Source: a virus. Taken from it: a stretch of 40,891 nt of DNA. Position numbers and translations under genes: made by a program. Shown one piece after another: positions 7,908 through 14,979 of this stretch. Location: the IMG/VR virus record IMGVR_UViG_3300042923_000920, positions 1-40,891 of that record, one strand, 5' to 3'. Within the stretch, counting starts at the first letter, position 1. Each line of letters opens with the position of its first letter. The notes beneath the pieces were generated by a model that did no database searches, was not told where the DNA came from, and saw only the letters and a program-made list of their open reading frames with translations.

Positions 7908-8215
7908 TAATTGATACCTGGTATTTGGATATTTAATAACTCAAGAGTCTTTCTAACTGCAAACTCAATTTGATTACTTTTGGCATTAGCTTCGTAAAAT
8001 TTTAAAACCTTTTCCTCTGGACTTTCTTCCAATTCATACCCCACATACAAGGCTGTGCAAAGTGTATCTAAATCCAAATCGTTTAATGGTGCCTGTTTGC
8101 CATCCCATATATTTGTTGAATGCCATTGCACTACATTCGCCTTATCCCCACCACCTATTTCCAGTGCAGCTTCTAACGCTTCAACTTCCTCTTTAGCTAA
8201 CAAAACTTTTTCCAT
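7907..8215 (-). CDS. hypothetical early protein, 102 aa
   Basis: ATG at 8215 with AAGGAGG upstream. The acidic N-terminal helix (EEVEALEAALE) is followed by a loop with G-G-G-D-K and a C-terminal helix ending LELLNIQIPGIN, a C-terminal pattern common in small Firmicute phage early proteins such as DUF1642-like ones. No specific function can be assigned. The stop overlaps the next start. Confidence 0.62.
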   Translation of the reverse strand: MEKVLLAKEEVEALEAALEIGGGDKANVVQWHSTNIWDGKQAPLNDLDLDTLCTALYVGYELEESPEEKVLKFYEANAKSNQIEFAVRKTLELLNIQIPGIN

Positions 8216-8305
8216 TTACTTTTCTCCTCCTTCAAAAATCCACTTTTCTAATACAAACCTGAAAAATAAAGGACCCACAATACAGATAGCAGCAGCCATT
8301 TCCAT
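8216..8305 (-). CDS. 29-aa single-pass membrane peptide
   Basis: ATG at 8305 has AAAGGAG ten bases upstream. The peptide has one hydrophobic stretch (AAAICIVGPLFFRFV) and a charged tail, and its 3' end supplies the ribosome binding site for the next gene. Very short early phage membrane peptides often inhibit host functions, but that is only inference. Confidence 0.5.
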   Translation of the reverse strand: MEMAAAICIVGPLFFRFVLEKWIFEGGEK

Positions 8306-8371
8306 ATGCAATCAACTCCTTTAGTATTCATACTTTCGTTCCTCAAATTTCGCCATGAAGCGAAAAAGAGG

Positions 8372-8391
8372 AGCTCCACTGGAGCTAGGTA
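8372..8391 (-). terminator. weak hairpin with T run
   Basis: AGCTCC and GGAGCT pair perfectly around a three-base loop (8372-8386). Read on the minus strand the hairpin is followed by CCTCTTTTTC at lower coordinates (8362-8371). It sits between the 43-codon gene and the membrane peptide and may be a weak terminator or an mRNA stabiliser. The surrounding 110 bases (8306-8417) hold no convincing gene. Confidence 0.3.
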
Positions 8392-8417
8392 GTACTGAAT
8401 ATTCTCGAAGTGTGACA

Positions 8418-8549
8418 TTACTTAGTTTTTGGTATCTTGTAAATACCTAATTCTTTGTCCCAAACCATTTCATTTTTCTTGTCTCTTGGAAGTAGATAGA
8501 TACCTAATTCTTTGTTCCATATCATCTTGTTTTTATCTTTCATTTTCAT
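8418..8549 (-). CDS. 43-aa protein made of two repeats
   Basis: ATG at 8549 with GGAGG just upstream. The protein is essentially two copies of M-[IV]-W-[ND]-K-E-L-G-I-Y-x2-P, at about residues 9-21 and 28-40. The DNA shows the same duplication, so it arose by tandem duplication within the gene. No family is recognised. Each unit could be a short beta-hairpin or peptide ligand. Confidence 0.58.
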   Translation of the reverse strand: MKMKDKNKMIWNKELGIYLLPRDKKNEMVWDKELGIYKIPKTK

Positions 8550-8595
8550 CAATCCTCCAATTTTATTTCTGTCACAATTTTTGTCATTGGAGCAA

Positions 8596-8976
8596 CTAAA
8601 TTACATACCGCTTATATTCAACGGTTTCTATTGTGTAATCTAATTTGCCATAATCGATATTTCTTGCTTTGAGAGTATCGATCAGTAATCGTTTAATTTT
8701 TAAAAGTTTTGTTAATGTTTTTTGACGTTTTAGTTCATCGTTATTAAGCCATTCACATACTTGGATATAGAATTCAGATTGAATTAATTCCTCTGGAACT
8801 ACATCCTTAAAACGATTCTTGAATATTTCTTTTGTGGGAGCCATTTGAAAACGAAATCCAGCAACATTACTACTAAATCCAACTTCACAACCAATTTCTG
8901 TCTGCATATGCACCAAAACTGACAATTGCTGAATCTCACCGATTAACCGACTTGCTTTTAAAATGTAATCGTTCAT
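8596..8976 (-). CDS. hypothetical early protein, 126 aa
   Basis: ATG at 8976 overlaps the upstream stop (ATGA) and has AAGGAGGAGG upstream. It is mostly helical with a central GFRFQMAPTKEIF element and a basic segment L-K-R-Q-K-T-L-T-K-L-L-K-I-K-R. No family is recognised. It is the second gene of the early operon after Cro and its neighbour. Confidence 0.65.
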   Translation of the reverse strand: MNDYILKASRLIGEIQQLSVLVHMQTEIGCEVGFSSNVAGFRFQMAPTKEIFKNRFKDVVPEELIQSEFYIQVCEWLNNDELKRQKTLTKLLKIKRLLIDTLKARNIDYGKLDYTIETVEYKRYVI

Positions 8977-9176
8977 CTTTTTTCCTCCTCCTTAAGTGTT
9001 AAAACCGTAACCAAATTCCCGTTTCTTTTTTCAACTCGACGATCATATGAATGGCTAAAAACGGATTCAGGCTTTTGGTTTACCCAGGAACCAGATGCAT
9101 TGAGTAATTCTGAAAATCCAGTTGGTACCGGAACTTGATGACCGTCTAATGACATTCCAGTAATTGTGATATTCAT
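8973..9176 (-). CDS. hypothetical early protein, 67 aa
   Basis: ATG at 9176 with AAGGGGGC upstream, following a dyad operator at 9238-9254. Beta-rich with a loop G-F-S-E-L-L-N-A-S-G-S-W. It is the first gene after Cro and is coupled by ATGA to the next. The function is unknown. Confidence 0.6.
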   Translation of the reverse strand: MNITITGMSLDGHQVPVPTGFSELLNASGSWVNQKPESVFSHSYDRRVEKRNGNLVTVLTLKEEEKR

Positions 9177-9237
9177 GAATGCCCCCTTACCTTTAATGAA
9201 AAACTAAATTTGTGGAAAACTAACCTGTTTAAAAAAA

Positions 9238-9254
9238 TTCTCTTGAAATGAGAA
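9238..9254. promoter_or_regulatory. dyad operator O1 (TTCTC-N7-GAGAA)
   Basis: A perfect 5+5 inverted repeat with seven-base spacer, TTCTCTTGAAATGAGAA, located just past the Cro stop codon and upstream of the 67-aa gene. It has the same form as the sites between cro and cI, so the repressor could also block transcription here. Confidence 0.65.
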
Positions 9255-9256
9255 GT

Positions 9257-9448
9257 TTACTTTAAAAAAATAGATGGATCTACGTCCAATCCCTTGCAAA
9301 TCTTACCGAAATCTTCTGCATTTATCTTGCATTCACTATTAATTAAACGATAGAACTTTTTTTCTGGAATATCAGCCTTTTCAGCAACAAAATTAAATTT
9401 TAATCCATTAGATTCTATATATTTCCTAAGTCTTTCATTGATGCTCAT
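9257..9448 (-). CDS. Cro-like XRE repressor
   Basis: 63 residues, ATG at 9448 behind GGGGTGA. It is a single XRE/Cro helix-turn-helix domain: F-N-F-V-A-E-K-A-D-I-P-E-K-K-F-Y-R-L-I at about 18-36, with no C-terminal dimer domain. It is the first gene of the leftward early operon and is divergent from the cI-like gene. By analogy it represses the cI promoter and commits the phage to lysis. The promoter at 9491-9519 drives it. Confidence 0.82.
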   Translation of the reverse strand: MSINERLRKYIESNGLKFNFVAEKADIPEKKFYRLINSECKINAEDFGKICKGLDVDPSIFLK

Positions 9449-9461
9449 TTTTTCACCCCGT

Positions 9462-9478
9462 TTCGCTTTTAGTGAGAA
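9462..9478. promoter_or_regulatory. dyad operator O2
   Basis: TTCGC-N7-GAGAA, one mismatch from the perfect dyad, positioned between the leftward start site and the cro ribosome binding site. Its centre is 36 bases from operator O3. Confidence 0.6.
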
Positions 9479-9490
9479 CCTTATGACTTA

Positions 9491-9519
9491 ACTATAATTC
9501 TCTCCAAAAGAGAAGTCAA
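9491..9519 (-). promoter_or_regulatory. early leftward promoter (PR-like)
   Basis: On the minus strand TTGACT (9514-9519) and TATAGT (9491-9496) are separated by exactly 17 bases, a near-consensus sigma-A promoter. It fires towards cro and the whole early operon. Operator O3 fills its spacer, so bound repressor would exclude RNA polymerase. Confidence 0.82.
9498..9514. promoter_or_regulatory. dyad operator O3 inside the early promoter
   Basis: A perfect TTCTC-N7-GAGAA dyad that occupies the 17-base spacer of the early promoter. It is the strongest candidate site for lysogenic repression. Confidence 0.72.
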
Positions 9520-9577
9520 GAAAAAAATCTATTATTTGGAGAAATATTTCTTTGATATTGAGTAACGTTGTAAAATG

Positions 9578-9594
9578 TTCTCAAAGGGAGGGAA
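9578..9594. promoter_or_regulatory. dyad operator O4 near the cI start
   Basis: TTCTC-N7-GGGAA, one mismatch from the dyad, immediately before the cI start codon and overlapping its ribosome binding site. It may serve autorepression of cI. Another half-site (GGAGAA) lies at 9538-9543. Confidence 0.5.
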
Positions 9595-9599
9595 AATAC

Positions 9600-10025
9600 A
9601 TGTCAACCTTAGGGGAACGATTAAAGATCGCCAGAGATAGAAAAGGATACAGTCAAACCGAAGTCTATCGACGTACGAATATTAACAACAAAACTTTAAG
9701 TAAATATGAAAAAAACGATACAAAGCCTGATATTGAAACCATTACTGCTTTAGCGGATTTTTATGAGGTAAGTATTGTATGGTTAATGACAGGCGAAACT
9801 TCTACATCTTCATCAATTAAAGATGAGACGGATATTGCAAAGCGTATGGAGCAAATAAGAAAAGATTTAACCAGTGAAGATGGACTTTTATTTAACGGGG
9901 AACCCATGAGTGAAGAAGCTGTGGAGTCATTAATGGAAGCCATGGAACATGTAGTTCGCCAAACACAACGCATTAATAAAAAGTACATTCCTAAAAAATA
10001 CAGAAGTGATGAAAACGACAAGTAA
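9600..10025 (+). CDS. CI-like XRE repressor (ImmR type)
   Basis: 141 residues from ATG 9600, preceded by GGGAGGG; an upstream in-frame TTG at 9552 lacks a ribosome binding site and would cross operator O4. Residues 5-60 form an XRE helix-turn-helix (YSQTEVYRRTNINNKTLSKYE). The C-terminal part is a short helical oligomerisation region (E-A-V-E-S-L-M-E-A-M-E-H). It lacks the LexA-type self-cleaving peptidase domain. Instead the next gene encodes an ImmA/IrrE metallopeptidase, the arrangement of ICEBs1 ImmR-ImmA in which the protease destroys the repressor after DNA damage. It should bind the TTCTC-N7-GAGAA sites and keep the early operon off. Confidence 0.88.
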   Translation: MSTLGERLKIARDRKGYSQTEVYRRTNINNKTLSKYEKNDTKPDIETITALADFYEVSIVWLMTGETSTSSSIKDETDIAKRMEQIRKDLTSEDGLLFNGEPMSEEAVESLMEAMEHVVRQTQRINKKYIPKKYRSDENDK

Positions 10026-10044
10026 GGGATGCGAGGCGATTTAG

Positions 10045-10509
10045 TTGAGCTGGATTAAAGACGAAGTAATTAAATTATGCAACAAGTATAAATCGAACGA
10101 TCCATTCGAACTCGCATCTATGATGAATATCCACATTGATTGTTTGAATATGCATGAAGAGATTAACGGTTTTTATAAATATGACCGAAGAAATAAATAT
10201 ATTGTTATCAACTCAAACTTAATGGATGAGATGCAGCGCTTTGTATGTTCACACGAATTGGGACATGCTGTATTACATCCCAGGGCAAACACTCCATTTT
10301 TGAGAAAAAACACGTTATTTTCCATTGATAAAATTGAGATAGAAGCAAACAGATTTGCAATTGAACTATTAATCCCAAAGGATATAGATATACAAAACTC
10401 AAATTTATCAATCTATGAATTAACAAAACTATGTGGAATACCAAATGAACTAGCTTATTTAATTAAAGCTAATTTTTTTGGGAATAAAACCAAACATACA
10501 TTCTTGTAA
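10045..10509 (+). CDS. ImmA/IrrE-family metallopeptidase
   Basis: 154 residues from a TTG start at 10045. Zinc protease motif H-E-L-G-H at 70-74 with a downstream E-A-N at 100-102 as likely third ligand. By analogy with ImmA of ICEBs1 it cleaves the adjacent repressor and so derepresses the prophage. It lies 19 bases after cI and 16 bases before the integrase start, so the three probably form one lysogeny transcript. Confidence 0.88.
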   Translation: MSWIKDEVIKLCNKYKSNDPFELASMMNIHIDCLNMHEEINGFYKYDRRNKYIVINSNLMDEMQRFVCSHELGHAVLHPRANTPFLRKNTLFSIDKIEIEANRFAIELLIPKDIDIQNSNLSIYELTKLCGIPNELAYLIKANFFGNKTKHTFL

Positions 10510-10525
10510 AAAAGGAGACATCAAC

Positions 10526-11878
10526 ATGAGAGCAGCAATTTATATAAGGGTCAGTACACAAGATCAGATTGAAAATTACAGTATTGAATCTCAGAAAGAA
10601 CGCTTAGAGGCATATTGCAAATCTAAAGGCTGGACAATATATGACACATTTATTGACCCTGGCTATAGTGGATCTAACACAGACCGTCCAGCCTTACAAC
10701 GGTTAATATCAGACCTAAAAAACATCGATGTGGTTTTAGTTTATAAGTTAGATAGATTATCTCGTTCACAAAGGGATACTCTAGATTTAATTGAAGAACA
10801 TTTTCTCAAGAACAATGTCGAATTCGTTTCAATAACAGAGACTCTAGATACGTCCACACCGTTTGGTAAAGCCATGATTGGTATTTTATCGGTCTTTGCT
10901 CAATTGGAACGTGAGACCATCACAGAACGCATGAGAATGGGCCTTATCAAGAGAGCAGAGGAAGGATATCGTAGTGCTGGGGGGAATTATGATCCAGCTG
11001 GTTATGGCCGTAAAGATGGTGAGTTATTTATTAAAGAGGACGAAGCGCTGCATATAAAGACTGCATACGACCTATATGAGCAATACCATTCCATCACTAA
11101 GGTTCAAGCTAGACTTAAGGAATTAGGCTATCCAGTGTGGCGGTTTAGACGTTATAACGACATCTTAAGGGCTAAACTTTATTGTGGGTATGTCAGCTTT
11201 GCAGGAACGCACTATAAGGGGCGCCATGAGTCTATAATAACCGAAGAACAATTTGACCGTGTCCAAGTCCTATTGTCGAGGCATAAAGGTACCAATGCAC
11301 ATAAAGCGAAAGAAAGTTTATTATCCGGATTAATTGTTTGTGTGTGTTGTGGGGAAAATTATGTGACATATCAAAGTAGAGATAAAGTGAAAAAGGATAA
11401 GTATTACCGGTATTACATTTGTAGAGCAAGGCGATTTCCTTCAGAGTACGATGAAAAATGCACGAACAAAACATGGAATTATAAAAAGTTAGAAGTATTA
11501 ATTGTGGAAGAAATCAATAATTTGATTATTGATAAAAAAACAGAGAATAAAAAAACATCTAAAATCGATTATGTAAAATTAATCAAAAAAGCCGATGAAA
11601 AAATGGAGCGCACTCTCAATTTGTATGTGGAAGGTAATGTTCCAGTTGCATTGCTTAACAAACAGATTAATACCATTGAAGAAGAGAAAATAGAATTGCA
11701 GAACAAAATGGAAATACAAGAAATGCATCTTAATACAGTTATATCGGAAAAAGACTTAAAGCAATACACAATAGATCTTCATGCTGCTGATTTTTCGACA
11801 CGACAAGCCATTATTCAAAAGTTAATAAAACAAATTATTATCAATGGTGATAGTGTAGACATCGTCTGGAATTTTTAA
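10526..11878 (+). CDS. int: large serine recombinase (phage integrase)
   Basis: 450 residues from ATG 10526 behind AAGGAG; an in-frame extension to 10478 overlaps immA and is rejected. The resolvase domain (1-150) has the nucleophile Ser10 in IRVSTQDQ and the arginine-rich Y-K-L-D-R-L-S-R at 73-80. A Recombinase domain (about 155-260) precedes a zinc ribbon with Cys272, Cys275, Cys299 and Cys312, then a long coiled coil at about 320-420. Length and domain order fit compact members of the large serine integrase group, which join attP and attB directionally. It is transcribed with cI and immA. The inverted repeat nine bases past the stop is the best attP candidate. Confidence 0.94.
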   Translation: MRAAIYIRVSTQDQIENYSIESQKERLEAYCKSKGWTIYDTFIDPGYSGSNTDRPALQRLISDLKNIDVVLVYKLDRLSRSQRDTLDLIEEHFLKNNVEFVSITETLDTSTPFGKAMIGILSVFAQLERETITERMRMGLIKRAEEGYRSAGGNYDPAGYGRKDGELFIKEDEALHIKTAYDLYEQYHSITKVQARLKELGYPVWRFRRYNDILRAKLYCGYVSFAGTHYKGRHESIITEEQFDRVQVLLSRHKGTNAHKAKESLLSGLIVCVCCGENYVTYQSRDKVKKDKYYRYYICRARRFPSEYDEKCTNKTWNYKKLEVLIVEEINNLIIDKKTENKKTSKIDYVKLIKKADEKMERTLNLYVEGNVPVALLNKQINTIEEEKIELQNKMEIQEMHLNTVISEKDLKQYTIDLHAADFSTRQAIIQKLIKQIIINGDSVDIVWNF

Positions 11879-11886
11879 TACCTATT

Positions 11887-11938
11887 ACTTATGTATACAT
11901 ATCCGGCTATTCACACCGCCAGTTATGTATACATAAGT
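11887..11938. other. candidate attP: 14-bp inverted repeat around a 24-base core
   Basis: ACTTATGTATACAT (11887-11900) and ATGTATACATAAGT (11925-11938) are perfect inverted repeats, and each arm also contains the 10-base palindrome ATGTATACAT. The inner 24 bases have further partial symmetry (GGC/GCC) around a non-palindromic CA at the exact centre. Size, geometry and position right after the integrase gene match attP sites of serine integrases such as phiC31. An AT-rich terminator between convergent genes is the alternative. Confidence 0.6.
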
Positions 11939-11973
11939 TTTATTTAGGGTATGAGAAAGGAATATTCTTTCTT

Positions 11974-12105
11974 CTAATGAACGACTACTTGCGGGCAACG
12001 AGTGCATATTTTCTTCTTTTTCTTCCCGCCTTGTGATTTGTAATAAACCCCACACTCTTTGCACGCAACATACTTTCTACCATCGATTTTAATTTTTATA
12101 GTCAT
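11974..12105 (-). CDS. small zinc-ribbon protein, 43 aa
   Basis: ATG at 12105 has TTAGGAGG upstream; the longer open frame to 12156 overlaps the previous gene. Two C-x2-C pairs (CKEC and CTRC) flank a short loop and a lysine run, a classic minimal zinc ribbon likely to bind nucleic acid or a protein partner. It ends the leftward FtsK cassette and converges with the integrase gene. Confidence 0.7.
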   Translation of the reverse strand: MTIKIKIDGRKYVACKECGVYYKSQGGKKKKKICTRCPQVVVH

Positions 12106-12145
12106 CGTTTTTCCTCCTAAAATTTTGTTTATATAAACCCTCACT

Positions 12146-12634
12146 CTAAACGGCATTTCCTACTTGCTTGAGCACGTTTAGAATAAGAGGGGATACCTGA
12201 ATTAAGACATACCCTAATGCGCTATTCTGAATAGCAGTCCAAGCCCTTTCCGAGTTTCCCATCATGAAGAAGAAACATGAGCCGACAATAATTACTGAAG
12301 CTACTGGAAATGATAATGCCACTAATATATCTACCACTGGATCGAGTACGTGAGCCAGAGCTGATAAAGTTTGTTCTCCCATCCATTCCTTTGCAGTTAC
12401 TTCAATAGCTATTGGAGCAGTTGAAGCTGCAACCGCATTTGTACCAGTAGTCATTGCAAAAGCCTTCATCCCGAAACTTAAAGTACCAACAGTTCCTAAA
12501 GTTGCGATAGGGAGTGCTGCTGTAATCGCTAATTTTGTAGCGTTTTTCATAAGCTTTCGTTTTCTTTCTTTATCATTAACTTTATAGTCACCATTCATAA
12601 ACTCATTGAATTTGATTGTTTTTGCTTTTCTCAT
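12146..12634 (-). CDS. two-helix membrane protein, VirB2/TrbC pilin-like
   Basis: 162 residues from ATG 12634 (AAGGAG upstream; the longer frame to 12703 overlaps the upstream gene). A basic N-terminus with KERKRK is followed by a hydrophobic segment at about 30-55 that could act as signal sequence (ending near GMKAFAM). Two further membrane helices lie at about 103-126 (SFPVASVIIVGSCFFFMMG) and 138-158, separated by a short polar turn NSERAWTAIQN. Long leader, two close helices and the polar turn match the layout of VirB2/TrbC pilins of type IV secretion. The function is inferred from layout only. It is encoded directly after a Replic_Relax-like protein and an FtsK-like ATPase. Confidence 0.6.
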   Translation of the reverse strand: MRKAKTIKFNEFMNGDYKVNDKERKRKLMKNATKLAITAALPIATLGTVGTLSFGMKAFAMTTGTNAVAASTAPIAIEVTAKEWMGEQTLSALAHVLDPVVDILVALSFPVASVIIVGSCFFFMMGNSERAWTAIQNSALGYVLIQVSPLILNVLKQVGNAV

Positions 12635-12647
12635 TGTCTCCAACTCC

Positions 12648-13241
12648 TTATTTGATGTCAGTAATAGTGTAAACCCCATAAGGCAGTCCTTTGCATAACT
12701 CAACTAGCTTCTTTTTCCTTAATTCCGTGGTAGTTAACCATATTAACGGCGGTGCATAACCTAATTTATTTTCCATACCCTTGTTTTTATAAAGTCCTCT
12801 GTACTTTTCAATCTTGTTTCTGTTTTCTTTCATGGTCTGCTGATAATCAACCTCAAGAATGTGATACTTTCCATTTGATTTAAACCAGGCATCACAGATA
12901 ACAGTAAATTCACCGTCTGATAGTTTCATCTCGTTTCTCCATTCACTAGGAAAACCTGAATAGATATAAAATTGATTTCGCATAAGAACGTGATTTACAA
13001 AGTTAGTCTTTTTTCGCACCTTCTCAGATGTTACATACTCTCGACCTTGTTTATTGAGATAATAAATAGTTGAATAGTCTTCACGATATTTTTCAAGATA
13101 GTTGGATAGTTGGCTGAGGATTCGATTAGTATTGCGGATTGTGCCGAGTCTGTGGATTTTATTTAATTGATCTCTGTCAAGATAATCTAGTTTCTTCAAG
13201 CTTAAAAGTATCTTTTCTTGTCTTTGGTTTAGGGGTTTCAC
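12648..13241 (-). CDS. Replic_Relax-like protein (plasmid replication-relaxation family)
   Basis: 197 residues from GTG 13241 with GGAGG nine bases upstream. An N-terminal winged helix-turn-helix (about 3-60: LNQRQEKILLSLKKLDYLDRDQL) is followed by a domain with I-C-D-A-W-F near 113-118 and H-I-L-E-V-D-Y at 126-132. This D...E-x-D pattern and the following N-K-I-x-K-Y-R helix are typical of the Replic_Relax family found on Gram-positive plasmids and next to FtsK genes in some Bacillus phages. The layout hints at a PD-(D/E)xK-like nuclease fold, but the usual lysine is Asp here, so catalysis is doubtful. It overlaps the FtsK gene by 65 bases. Confidence 0.72.
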   Translation of the reverse strand: MKPLNQRQEKILLSLKKLDYLDRDQLNKIHRLGTIRNTNRILSQLSNYLEKYREDYSTIYYLNKQGREYVTSEKVRKKTNFVNHVLMRNQFYIYSGFPSEWRNEMKLSDGEFTVICDAWFKSNGKYHILEVDYQQTMKENRNKIEKYRGLYKNKGMENKLGYAPPLIWLTTTELRKKKLVELCKGLPYGVYTITDIK

Positions 13242-14481
13242 CTTTTAAAACCTCCTTTTTCTCGATGATAAATGGTTCTATTGTTTTTTCTATATCCTTT
13301 GGTGTAATTAATGGAGTCTGAACAATTACACGTTCATCTGCCATTTGATATATTGCTCTTCCTTTTATTTTTGGTAATGACTCTGCCCCCTCAGTGTCAA
13401 GTACAACCCTAGATGCTGTTCCAGACTGTACACGGAAACAAAGTTTAGCGTCACTATTTTGTTTGCATTGGCGAGGGATAATGTCACCTGTTCCATATTG
13501 AGTTGCTAGTATGAGCCTAAAACCTAACCCTGCTCCCAATCGTGATATTTGACTCATGTATTTTTGACATTCCTTTTTCAAGGCTTTTTCCTCTCTTGAA
13601 ACTGCTTCATCTGGGTTTAATTCTCCCACTTCATCAATAATGATAAAATGACGTTCGGTTATACCAGCATCTTCAACCTTTTTCTTCCCTGCTTTTTTGA
13701 GGACTTCTTGTTTTTTTCTCATAAGATTATAAGCATTTTCAAGGGTTTCAAGTGCCTCCTCCGGATCATATGCGATTGATACAGTTTGCTTAATGTTTTC
13801 ATAGTCGCAGAGTTCAACCCCGCCTTTAAGGTCAATCAAATGGAATTTAACGTTGGCAGGCTGCTGTCTTAACAATGAATTAATAATGCAGTTGATCAAG
13901 TTAGATTTACCGTATCTTGTCGCACCTCCAAAGCAAATGTGAGGGATTTTTTCAAAGTCATGATATATCAATTTATTTCTATCCCTAGTTACTCCGAATA
14001 CAACTTTCCAATCCTTTCCTTCTTGAAATTTAACCTCAGTAGGCAACGGTTCATTGTAGACTCTAATCTTTAATAATCCGTCATACAACATCTCTATTTC
14101 TTTGTTATCAGTGAGTTTTTTCGTATAGACACCTTTTATGTTACTAATGATATTTCGGTCTAATTTCAACGATTTGAGGTCTTTAAATTGAAGTCTAACT
14201 GATCGAGTATTTATTCCTGCCTCGATTGTTCTTTGTTTAGATAGATAATCCTCAAAACTCCTTCCCAAAGGAATTCGATACCGGTACTCAACTCCCCAAT
14301 CATAATTTTTCCTTTTTAATTGTTGAGCAGTTAAAGTTCGATTTCCGTCTTTCACATTTAGTCCACTCAATGCAAAAACTTTGTTAATCTTTTTGGATTC
14401 GTTCCCTATTCCGTTTTTTGATTGATATGCCTTCAGAGAAATTGCTGACATTAAAATAGTTGTTGCTACTTCAAAAAACAA
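13177..14481 (-). CDS. FtsK/SpoIIIE-type DNA-translocating ATPase (TcpA/ConQ-like)
   Basis: 434 residues from TTG 14481 with AGGAGG eight bases upstream. A short hydrophobic N-terminus (1-18) may anchor it. The motor domain has Walker A GGATRYGKS at 185-193, D-L-K-G-G at 217-221, Walker B FIIIDEVGEL at 279-288 and the LATQYGTGD sensor at 325-333. It lacks the four-helix membrane domain and the gamma DNA-reading domain of chromosomal FtsK. It is instead close in size to coupling proteins of Gram-positive conjugative elements. It leads the cassette with the Replic_Relax-like, pilin-like and zinc-ribbon genes, so it probably moves phage or plasmid-form DNA. Confidence 0.88.
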   Translation of the reverse strand: MFFEVATTILMSAISLKAYQSKNGIGNESKKINKVFALSGLNVKDGNRTLTAQQLKRKNYDWGVEYRYRIPLGRSFEDYLSKQRTIEAGINTRSVRLQFKDLKSLKLDRNIISNIKGVYTKKLTDNKEIEMLYDGLLKIRVYNEPLPTEVKFQEGKDWKVVFGVTRDRNKLIYHDFEKIPHICFGGATRYGKSNLINCIINSLLRQQPANVKFHLIDLKGGVELCDYENIKQTVSIAYDPEEALETLENAYNLMRKKQEVLKKAGKKKVEDAGITERHFIIIDEVGELNPDEAVSREEKALKKECQKYMSQISRLGAGLGFRLILATQYGTGDIIPRQCKQNSDAKLCFRVQSGTASRVVLDTEGAESLPKIKGRAIYQMADERVIVQTPLITPKDIEKTIEPFIIEKKEVLKGETPKPKTRKDTFKLEETRLS

Positions 14482-14760
14482 AATGATTTCCTCCTTTCAA
14501 CGCCACCTCTTTAGTAATTACATAGTAATTAGTTGCATCAATAAGGAAGATGATTTTTTAGGTGTAAACGATTGATAATTCGACATCTGGAATATTCCTA
14601 GGAAGTATATTGAGGCGGTCTTTTAACTGGTTTAATAAATGGTATGGTGCATGGATTGTCCGTTATTCCTATCTTTCACAAGAATTTTTGTAAATTAAAA
14701 ATAAAATTATGAAAGGTTTTTCATTAACTTGTATCGAATTAAAATATTGGGTGATTGAAT
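14482..14760. promoter_or_regulatory. divergent control region with TAGTAATTA repeats
   Basis: This 280-base gap separates the leftward FtsK cassette from the rightward XRE operon and contains no gene. Two direct repeats TAGTAATTA lie at 14512-14520 and 14523-14531 (11-base period, so on one DNA face), about 30 bases upstream of the FtsK start. They are a candidate operator for the neighbouring XRE protein. The rest is AT-rich; I cannot define promoters with confidence. Confidence 0.45.
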
Positions 14761-14979
14761 ATGGTAATAAGTTTAATAGGGCATTGGATTAGAAAGTCTC
14801 CATACAAGAGGCCTGAAATTGAAAAGTATATGGGAGTTTCCAGAAACACCTTATCTAATTGGTGCACAGGTAAAAACTACCCTTCGATTCCACAGGCATT
14901 GAAACTTGCAGCATTATTAAACGTAAAGGTAGATGATCTTTATGAATTAAAGGAGGAAGAAGAGAATGGATATAAATAA
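14761..14979 (+). CDS. small XRE-family regulator
   Basis: 72 residues from ATG 14761 behind GGGTGA; a TTG two codons earlier is possible. It is a single helix-turn-helix domain (EIEKYMGVSRNTLSNWCTGKNYPSIPQALKLA, read as consecutive helices about 20-52). It is divergent from the FtsK cassette and overlaps the start of the membrane-protein gene by 14 bases. It probably controls itself and the divergent cassette. Confidence 0.78.
   Translation: MVISLIGHWIRKSPYKRPEIEKYMGVSRNTLSNWCTGKNYPSIPQALKLAALLNVKVDDLYELKEEEENGYK

Noticed and set aside
8306-8371. 11-codon frame between the membrane peptide and the two-repeat protein
   Set aside because: No ribosome binding site and no coding character.
11939-11973. 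AGAAAG/CTTTCT near-palindrome as terminator of the zinc-ribbon gene
   Set aside because: No T run follows it on the minus strand, so termination is not supported.
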